Assembly: GCF_029784135.1 (NCBI RefSeq)
Contig: NC_073746.1
Location: 80,580,204 to 80,644,203 of the forward strand
DNA length: 64,000 nt
Reading direction: 5' to 3'
DNA from: Toxorhynchites rutilus septentrionalis
Lineage: Eukaryota; Arthropoda; Insecta; Diptera; Culicidae
The notes under the pieces were generated by a model. The model had not been told where the DNA came from, made no database searches, and was given only the letters and a program-made list of their open reading frames with translations. The translations under genes were made by a program, and so were the position numbers. Positions 56,873 to 64,000 of the stretch are shown here, piece by piece (within the stretch, counting starts at the first letter, position 1; each line of letters begins with the position of its first letter).

Positions 56873-58167
56873 AAGGGTGTGTCACATCAAATTGCATCAC
56901 GGAAAAAACGCTGTAGAAATTCGCCTAGTAGACCGATCCTTTTGAAAATTTTAGACAGTAAAATAAAAACTATTAAACAACTTTTGGCATTTTCTTTTTA
57001 TTCATACTTCGAGCCCAAGCCCGTATGCTCGCACCTTCCTCTTTACCCCGTCCATAAGGTTCTGTACAACGTCAGGTTGTAGTTTTTTTTGAACAGAAAT
57101 CCATTTTCTCTTGAAGTCCGCCTCCGATTTGACAACTTTTGGGTTCTACCGGAGGGCCTGCTTCATAATCGCCCAATATTTCTCTATTGGGCGAAGCTCC
57201 GGCGCGTTGGGCGGGTTCATTTCCTTTGGCACGAAGGTGACCCCGTTGGCTTCGTACCACTCCAACACGTCCTTTGAATAGTGGCACGAAGCGAGATCCG
57301 GCCAGAAGATGGTCGGGCCCTCGTGCTGCTTCAATAGTGGTAGTAAGCGCTTCTGTAGGCACTCCTTAAGGTAAACCTGCCCGTTTACCGTGCCGGTCAT
57401 CACGAAGGGGGCGCTCCGCTTTCCGCAAGAGCAGATCGCTTGCCACACCATGTACTTTTTGGCAAACTTGGATAGTTTCTGCTTGCGAATCTCCTCCGGA
57501 ACGCTGAATTTGTCCTCTGCGGAGAAGAACAACAGGCCCGGCAGCTGACGAAAGTCCGCTTTGACGTAGGTTTCGTCGTCCATTACCAGGCAATGCGGCT
57601 TCGTCAGCATTTCGGTATACAGCTTTCGGGCTCGTGTCTTCCCCACTATGTTTTGCCTTTCGTCGCGATTAGGAGCCTTCTGAACCTTGTATGTACGCAG
57701 GCCCTCCCGCTGCTTGGTCCGCTGGACGAATGAACTTGACAAATTCAGCTTATTGGCGACATCCCGGATCGAACTTCTCGGATCACGTCTAAACTGCTTA
57801 ACTACGCGCTTGTGATCTTTTTCACTGACGGAGCATCCATTTTTGCCGTTCTTCACCTTCCGGTCGATGGTTAGGTTCTCGAAGTATCGTTTTAGTACTC
57901 TGACCGTGGATTGGACGATTCCCAGCATCTTACCGATGTCTCGATGTGACAACTCCGGATTCTCGAAATGAATGCACAGGATTAATTCACGACGCTCTTT
58001 TTCGTTCGACGACATTTTTCCAGATTTACGAAAAATTGACAGTGAAGCATGGCCAACGTGATCTATACACTCTTATCCGATTATAAGCGAAAGCTGAAGA
58101 TATAATTCCTAAAAATTAAATTTCTACAGCGTTTTTTCCGTGATGCAATTTGATGTGACACACCCTT
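56873..58167 (-). mobile_element. DD37E Tc1/mariner-type transposon, copy 2
   Basis: 1295 bp with perfect 49-bp TIRs beginning AAGGGTGTGTCACATCAAAT and TA flanks (56871-56872 and 58168-58169). It is nearly identical to copy 1 at 16.75-18.04 kb, with about one difference per 60-100 bp by eye. It is 8 bp longer in the coding region because copy 1 has a deletion. Confidence 0.94.
57002..58015 (-). pseudogene. DD37E transposase, single nonsense codon
   Basis: 338 codons in one continuous frame from MSSNEKERRELIL, broken only by TAG at 57146-57148 (codon 290; copy 1 has AAG). An HTH with HRDIGKMLGIVQSTVRVLK and a second HTH (RDVANKLNLSSSFVQR) precede the catalytic motifs LVMDDETYVKADF, IFWPDLASCHYS and PELRPIEKYW (37 residues between D and E). 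The stop falls after the catalytic E and removes 48 C-terminal residues. All catalytic residues remain, but a truncated product may not be stable. Confidence 0.93.
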
Positions 58168-58169
58168 TA

Positions 58170-59739
58170 AGACATCAATTCATGTCATGTCAATCAGTTG
58201 CTGGCAGAAGGTAGGGATAGCGACTATCGCTCATTTACATAATACTATACCAGCTTCTTGAACCAGTTAACTTGAACTGCTGGATGTGCGGGTTGATAAC
58301 ACTCGCCACGTTATCACAGATATACGGCCTTTAGTTCTGATTTAGTTAGATTGGAGCTCTCGAATGGTATATGATAAATACAAACCACCCAAAGTAATCT
58401 TATTCCGGAATTATTTTATCTCTCAAATAAATTCAAATAAAGTAATATGTGTACTGCGCCAAATTTAAAAGTGTACCAATCAATTTTATTCAGCCCGCGA
58501 AATTAAAGACTTTTTGTCACTCATATCTCACCTAGCAACTTAGCAACAGTTCCCTCATCAAATAATGTATCTAAGATATTATGTACACATATGGGTGCCG
58601 TATTACCAATGAGCTGTCACTGCTGAGCAAATCATTGCAATCATTTTCCTTCATATTAACATGTCGACCTCAGACGAATATATGACGAAAAACATATTTT
58701 AAAAGATCAGCTTCTCCCGCTGCTCCGCAGATACGTAGCACCGATATTAATAATAAAGTTATCCAACTCGTTCGGTGGAGCGATGAGGACGAGGAAAATA
58801 AATCGAGCTGTCTGCTCGAGTTTGAGCGGGAAAATGTTTTACGCTGGGCAGGAAAAATGATCTCCCAACGAAACCGAGAATGTTCCCTATATGTTTCGCC
58901 ACATATGGGAGAGCTAGCATACGGCGATGCGCATTTTCGAGCTGAAAAAGCGCTTCGTTATTAAAAATAACTGTCAGCCCCTATCGGTAATCAAGCCGGC
59001 GGACTGGTCCACCGGTCCACCGGGGGATGAAACTCCTCCCTAAAACAACGGTAACTTTGTGTGTATTTAATATTTAAGCATTCATGAACTCATCCACGCT
59101 GTACGGAATAAATTCGAACCGTTGAGTAATCCTGTTTATCCGTGGGTACCTGTAGAGATGTTGTTTTTTGGGGGCGCCACATCGCTTATTGCGATGGCCA
59201 TAAAAAAGAAATGATGAACATAATTGAAAGCGTATAGGCCTAAATTACTTCCGCTGACAGCAGGATCCAACCCTTTAACCTGCCGCGTTAGAATGCCGGA
59301 ATGGGTTGCCATCAGAATGAATGAATATATAAATTTCTAAAAGGCCAGGAGCACTCCGTTTTTTTACTGGTGAGTAAGGCATAAAGCAACGAATCGTTAT
59401 TATAGAAAATTTATTCATATAAATCATGAAACATTACCTCGATACACACTCAACGTGTCCCCAAAAAATCACAAGCTAACTGATTTTATAGAGTATATAG
59501 CAGATGAGTTTTTTTTTCGTTTTTCAGTTTACAAGGTGATATATAAAATTATCATTTTTTCCCGGTTTTCATTTAAGGTAGGGGTGCGTAAAGTTGTTTC
59601 CCAATTTGGCGACATTTGCGTAATTTACTTCTTGTATTGACTAAATAAATGTACAAATTAACACATTTCTGTTATTGCGTACCTATTGAAGCTCACAATA
59701 AATATATCTATGTTGAATGTTTGAGTTTCCCATTTCATA
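58170..59739. other. No recognised gene
   Basis: Less AT-rich than its surroundings (58.7-59.0 kb). Only short frames, none recognised, and no repeat structure was found. If single-copy host DNA exists in this window, this is a candidate. Confidence 0.35.
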
Positions 59740-60078
59740 TTTCATATTCAGTTTTTCCGCATTTCATTTCTTCGCATTTCTTTTTTTTTACGGATTTCGT
59801 TTTCTTCGGATTTTTTTATCGTATTTTGTTTTTTTTTGTATTCCGTTTTTCTCGTATACAATTTTTTTTCGTATTTCATTTTTTTTTCGTATTTCAGTTT
59901 TTCATATTTCGTTTTATCGTATTTCGTTTTTTATCGTATTTCGTTTTTTACCTTTTTCGTTTTTTATCGTATTTCGTTTTTAACCGTATTCCGTATTTCG
60001 TATTTCATATTTCGTTTTTTCGTATTTCGTTTTTTATCGTATTTCGTTTCTTATCGTAATTCGTTTTTTATCGTATTA
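59740..60078. repeat. TTTCGTATT-type pyrimidine-rich tandem repeat
   Basis: Irregular units ttttatcgtatttcg/ttcgtatttcg repeat about 15-20 times. It is the reverse complement in character of the AAATACGAAA runs at 42.3 and 43.94 kb. The long F/Y-rich plus-strand frames are artefacts. Confidence 0.85.
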
Positions 60079-60123
60079 ACCAATTCCATGAGGTTATGCA
60101 CCAGAAAACCAAATTTCAAATCT

Positions 60124-60397
60124 TCTTCTTCTTCTTCAATGGCACTAACGTTCCTAGAGGAACTTCGCCGTCTCAACGTAGTATTACTTGCGTAATTTTT
60201 ATTAGTACTTAGTTGAGATTTCTATGCCAAATAACACGCCTTGAATGCATTATGAGTGGCAAGTTCTAGAATACGCGTGATCACAGTGCAAGTCGGAGGA
60301 AATTTCTTTGACGAAAAATTCCCCCGACCAGAACGGGAATCGAACCCGAACACCCGGCATGTTAGTTATGGCGCTAACCACTCGGCCAAGGGAGCAC
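60124..60397 (-). mobile_element. Feilai-like SINE (family 1)
   Basis: Nearly identical to the copy at 2.75 kb. It has an intact A box (TGGCCGAGTGG), B box (GGTTCGATTCC), body and GAA tail. Flanks are aaatttcaaatct (about 60111-60123) and aaattttcaaatctt (60398-60412), an imperfect duplication. The high similarity to the 2.75 kb copy suggests both are young. Confidence 0.87.
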
Positions 60398-60412
60398 AAA
60401 TTTTCAAATCTT

Positions 60413-61176
60413 GTTTTAGGAGAAAATTGAAAACGTTATTTGAATAAGCACTAATTATATCATAATTTTTTTGCAACAAATTTAATTTTTATGCACCAAC
60501 CTTTGAAGAGGTGATTTTAAAAAACTACTTAATTATATTTAAAATATTTCAGGTTTTCACTATTTTTGTGTTTCTTGAGTTTCTTGATATCTCTGCACAT
60601 GCTTAACCAAACTTCAGTGTCTATATACCATTGAATGGGTGATTAAATGCTTGTTTGAAGAGCCGTGGGTAGACCCAAGATGGTGGAGTTAACAGGTGGC
60701 TCGTAATTTACACTATTTAGAAAAGACGTATGAGGAATGGCAAGACGAAAAGTTTGGATTTGTTTATGTTATTACTTACGTTGATATGGTTACATTTGAT
60801 TTCGTCGAAGGTATTTGAAGCAGTATAATAAATAAACAGTTGTCGTTGAATATTGTAACCTAGTAACCTTTATGCATATGCTTCCGCCAGCTGGCTCGGC
60901 TAATGTGATTCAAGGAATGCTTTGATCGTGGTACCGCCACTAGCGTATAATTTGCAGCTTTGTTTTTTGTGCTGGTTCATAACGGCAATCAACCGTGCCG
61001 GCGAAACTGTAGTCAATGTTTAGTGTTGATTGGATACCATCTATGTAAATTAGTTCAAACTTACGGGATACGTCCGAACGGCAATTCTGACATTACGTTT
61101 TACCTTCCACTTCACTTATCTTGGGTAGACCTACGTTTCATTATATAATTTATGAGAAACAAGCATTTGAAAAACA
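60413..61176. other. No recognised gene
   Basis: AT-rich spacer with no supported feature. Confidence 0.35.
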
Positions 61177-61530
61177 GGTATGTCACGTCACAAAAATAGA
61201 GAATTTTTTTAGTTTATCAAATGAACATAGATTCAAATATTTTTATGCTTGGGTTTCTCTGAGCAAACAGTGAAAGTCAACAACCCACATAATTTGGTTG
61301 AGATCGGTCCACAAATAGAGGAGTATCAACTGTCTCCAGAAGTTGTTGAACAATATTTTGACTCACTACAAACGCTTTTTTGCGTTTTCATGAATAAAGC
61401 ACACAAAATTAAACAATCTTATAATAAAATTATGAAAATTTCCAACAAGAATCATCAGTTGGAGAATATTTTATAGTTAGGTTGGCTTTTCGTCAGTCAA
61501 ATACTTTTGTGACGTGGCAACACCTGACCT
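61177..61530. mobile_element. Candidate MITE of about 350 bp
   Basis: The left end CAGGTATGTCACGTCACAAAA and the inverted right end CAGGTGTTGCCACGTCACAAAA agree over about 22 bp with a small gap. A 75-codon frame inside (61249-61476) starts in mid-element and is not recognised. No target duplication was found. Confidence 0.4.
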
Positions 61531-62369
61531 TTTGCTGTTTCGGACTGTTGAACATTAATGATTAATTTCATTAATTACCGTTTCGTTTCAAAACATACAA
61601 ATTTTATTTCTCCTATGTTTTATCAACAATATATGAACGTAGATTCCATAATATAAAATATAATCTTATTTCAACTTTCGGTTTGCTGATGGTATTATTG
61701 AATGCGAAAAAAAAATATGGAAAACCCATACGATATGGGCTACCCGCGGAAGTCGAATATCGTATTCCGATGCCATTTTAGAATCATGGATGTTGACATC
61801 CGGTTTATTAAAAACGGATATAAAAGGCCGGGAATGGCATGAAATCCCACAATACGATCGTGAATGGTAATGTTGGCATATAACCATGGGTACACGAAGA
61901 GGAATAAAAAAAAAGAATAATGTTTGATAGTGAGAGATAGGATCTAGGTGAGAGGGAGACAATGTTTGAGTGGGAAGAACTTAGCCTTAGAGCGACGTGT
62001 GTGGGGTTATACAAAGAAAGAGCACATACAAAAGTACACGCAAACATCAACGATCGAAGTCAACGTCAAAGTCAAAGTCATCTTCAATACCCAAACATAA
62101 ACGCCCTTGCACAGGTATGTAAGTTTATCAAAAGTTTCTGATAGAAAAATCAAATGCGTTCCCCCTGTAGAGAACGCCACTCGATGAACCTGGATTGTGC
62201 TAGCCATTGATGGCAAGCGCCAGGGTGAACGTGTTAAACAATCACGATATAAAAACTGGAGGTCAGTTTTGGACCACCCAGACTTTTCCCAAATAAAGAC
62301 ATACCTATACATACATATTATAGGTAACAGGTAGATTCAAATTATATAGCTTTTTTTGATCAACATGCC
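61531..62369. other. No recognised gene
   Basis: Spacer. A GTCAACGTCAAAGTCAAAGTC short repeat is at about 62060-62080. Nothing else is supported. Confidence 0.35.
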
Positions 62370-62653
62370 TGTGTGGGACGTGAATGTGATCCTCCTATTA
62401 CATCCAATGTATTTCACTTGCAATGCGTTGCGTTGTCCCTTTTATACATACCGTGCCTATGCGATGCAGCCCTGCCGCCCATATTTCGCCGGCTATAAGG
62501 TTTGCTCCAACCCTGCATCACCCAACCTAAATACGCAGCACTTTATCTCGTCTTCCTCGGCACTCTGGCAGCGGTAAAGGCAAGACGTGTGTTATGCGGA
62601 TAAGGTTAAAACATCTCCGAAATGGCTGGACTTTTGGTGGCGAAAATCACACA
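62370..62653 (+). repeat. Putative 5' LTR of a deleted LTR retrotransposon
   Basis: The stretch TGTGTGGGACG...AAAATCACACA has inverted ends (TGTGTG/CACACA) and is directly followed by a PBS-like site. A TATA-like element (ttttatacata or ctataagg) lies inside. The matching 3' LTR would be beyond the window, so this is inferred from one end only. Confidence 0.5.
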
Positions 62654-62654
62654 T

Positions 62655-62670
62655 TGGCGATCCTGCCAGG
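62655..62670 (+). promoter_or_regulatory. Primer-binding-site-like sequence
   Basis: TGGCGATCCTGCCAGG starts one base after the putative LTR end. TGGCGATCCTG is a form seen as PBS in some insect Ty3/gypsy (Mag-type) elements. The tRNA was not identified. Confidence 0.55.
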
Positions 62671-62861
62671 AGCTGGAATTTTTTGCAGTATGGCTACTTG
62701 TGTTCGTCGCGGCTAATTAACCGTTTGGCCGATTATTTTAGCGTGGTGTGGAGCGAAATCACATAATCCCGGCTGAGTTATTGTGATTATTGTAATATCG
62801 CCGGTAGCTGAACACGAGTGTTTTTTTTCTCACATTTTGTATGTTTGTTAACTGAGGAAAA

Positions 62862-62998
62862 AATGTGTAGTGATGTACATTTTTCGTTTGAAATGGGTAG
62901 TGATGAACATTTTTTGTTTGAAATGTGTAGTGATGTTTTTTTTTTCAAATGGGTAGTGATGTACATTTTTTGTTTGATATGTGTAGTGATGTACATTG
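62862..62998. repeat. Tandem repeat of about 30 bp, five units
   Basis: Units begin atgtgtagtgatgtacattt or atgggtagtgatg... near 62863, 62893, 62922, 62948 and 62979, separated by tttttgtttgaa. It lies in the leader of the putative LTR element, just before the next minisatellite. Confidence 0.85.
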
Positions 62999-63015
62999 GG
63001 ATTGGAATCGTGGTA

Positions 63016-63510
63016 ATTAAAAGCGGATTGCGACGACCGCACTTGGTGTTATTAAAAGCGGATCGCGACGACCGCGCTAGATGTAATTAAAAGCGGATCG
63101 CGACGACCGCGCTTGTTATTAAAAGCGGATCGCGACGATCGCGCTAGGTGTTATTAAAAGCGGATCGCGACGACCACGCTTGATCATATTAAAAGCGGAT
63201 CGTGACGACCGCGCTAGATGTAATTAAAAGCGGATCGCGACGACCGCGCTAGGTGTTATTAAAAGCGGATCGCGACGACCACGCTTGATCATATTAAAAG
63301 CGGATCGTGACGACCGCGCTTATAGCGAATCGAGACGATCGCCGTATTTTGTAACAGATCGAGACGACTGTGCTTTGAACATTTGTAGCGGATCGAGACG
63401 ACCGCGCTTTGAGTGTTTTTAGTGGGTCGAGACGACCGCGTTTTTATTCAATTAGCGAATAGAGGCGACCGCGATGCTTAGAACGAATTATAGCGGATTG
63501 CGACAACCGG
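63016..63510. repeat. 35-bp minisatellite with higher-order structure
   Basis: About 14 units share the core AGCGGATCGCGACGACCGCG. The first nine are regular 32-35-bp units beginning ATTAAAAGCGG, and the last five are diverged and irregular. Tails agatgta, aggtgtt and tgatcat alternate so that units 4-6 and 7-9 form a repeated roughly 105-bp trimer. Each core can pair GCGG with CCGC. It lies between PBS and coding remains, so it is probably part of the retroelement leader. Confidence 0.9.
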
Positions 63511-63575
63511 ACTGAGATTAATAGATGTGGTAATTATATACGATGGTTGATCGAGATTACTACGCGAGAAACGTA

Positions 63576-63707
63576 ATGGGTTTTGAAAATATTTTGAGAG
63601 CGAGTTTGGCGAACCAGTATGACGAAAGATGCGGAGGGATAGATGAAGTCTTTCATTTTTGCGCAATCACCAGAAACTGCATGAAGCCGGTGAAAAAAAA
63701 AACATGA
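63576..63707 (+). pseudogene. Short ORF, possible Gag start
   Basis: ATG at 63576 opens 43 codons (MGFENILRASLANQYDERCG, then GIDEVFHFCAITRNCMKPV, then KKKT) ending at TGA 63705-63707. It is the first ATG frame after the leader, and it is in the same frame as the integrase fragment that follows immediately. The A-run before the stop (63692-63701) may mark the deletion junction. Assignment as Gag is inference. Confidence 0.35.
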
Positions 63708-64000
63708 TCACAGTTTGCAAATGGAATAAGCTACCGAGAGGAATTGAACGCAGCAGTTCATGCATATAACTCTGCTGCGTGGGGAGCTCGTCAATATCGT
63801 ATTAAATTAGGTGAGACAGTCGTTGTTGAACGTCAAACTCGTGCAAAAGGGGAATCACGTTTCGGCCATCGTAAGTATACCGCGACGGAAAAACGAAATG
63901 GCATGCTGGTTTTGAGCGATGAAAGCGGTCAGTTCTTGAAAACACATGTGTCGCAGACAAATAAAGCATACAATGGGAGGCACTCCGAAGGAGCTATCCC
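63708..64000 (+). pseudogene. Ty3/gypsy-type integrase C-terminal fragment (runs off window)
   Basis: The frame from 63708 reads YREELNAAVHAYNSAAWGAR, then QYRIKLGETVVVERQTRAKG, then FGHRKYTATEKRNGMLVLSD and GQFLKTHVSQ. The GAR....K.GD/ETVVV pattern followed by a small beta-barrel and TH/HVSQ is the C-terminal region of gypsy-type integrases. Protease, RT, RNase H and the integrase core are all missing between it and the leader. The frame is open to the window end. Confidence 0.7.

Noticed and set aside
59649..60195. Overlapping F/Y-rich open frames of 88-136 codons
   Set aside because: Artefact of a pyrimidine-rich TTTCGTATT repeat. All three plus-strand frames look alike.
62818..63090. 90-codon frame across the leader repeats
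   Set aside because: It is generated by the 30-bp and 35-bp tandem repeats. The opposite strand is equally open.
63016..63510. CRISPR-like direct repeats
   Set aside because: Units are contiguous 35-bp tandem repeats without unique spacers, in an insect-type genome beside an LTR element.

Overview
This window looks like repeat-dense, non-genic nuclear DNA of a dipteran insect, most likely a culicine mosquito. That is an inference from element content: tRNA-derived SINEs of Feilai type (a family described from Aedes aegypti), a DD37E Tc1/mariner-type transposon (a lineage described from mosquitoes), RNase H-bearing LINEs, and AT-rich DNA full of microsatellites. I see no convincing single-copy host gene, rRNA or tRNA gene, or CRISPR array. 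Almost every recognisable reading frame belongs to a transposable element, and nearly all of these frames are broken. The species cannot be fixed from the sequence alone.

Layout. 0-5.2 kb: end of a pogo/Tigger-like transposon, a foldback repeat, a SINE with target-site duplications (TSDs), a mariner relic and a mariner deletion derivative. 5.2-9.6 kb: mostly unassigned, with a perfect 24-bp-stem hairpin and a 5'-truncated LINE 3' end. 9.6-12.2 kb: a decayed Jockey/CR1-type LINE. 12.5-18.0 kb: a second SINE family, then a three-level nest (TTAA-flanked MITE inside a hAT-like element inside a mariner), followed 22 bp later by a DD37E transposon. 18.2-22.4 kb: a hAT transposase relic and a DNA transposon with terminal inverted repeats (TIRs). 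23.16-31.31 kb: a complete LTR retrotransposon (LTRs of 1.8 and 1.95 kb, 4-bp TSD, PBS-like site) whose only intact gene is a 562-aa Gag-like ORF. 31.5-38.7 kb: more hAT and mariner relics, SINEs and a non-autonomous Helitron. 40.56-42.3 kb: about 1.73 kb of a pure 7-bp satellite, joined to a 1.4-kb foldback element. 45.1-48.8 kb: a composite repeat carrying a core promoter and a TTAA insertion with a piggyBac-type transposase tail. 50.26-56.31 kb: a structurally complete RNase H-bearing LINE with a 13-bp TSD, lying inside one copy of a segment whose paralogue at 39.3-40.1 kb lacks the insertion. 56.87-58.17 kb: a second DD37E copy. 59.7-64 kb: pyrimidine-rich repeats, a SINE, and the left part of a deleted LTR element whose leader is built of two minisatellites.

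How the parts relate. No host pathway is visible. The biology is that of mobile elements. The Gag-only LTR element and the deleted LTR element would need proteins supplied in trans. SINEs would depend on LINE machinery, and MITEs on transposases of their families. The two DD37E copies are nearly identical but broken at different places, which suggests recent activity of this family. The best candidate for something under-described is the long-LTR, Gag-only retrotransposon at 23.16-31.31 kb.
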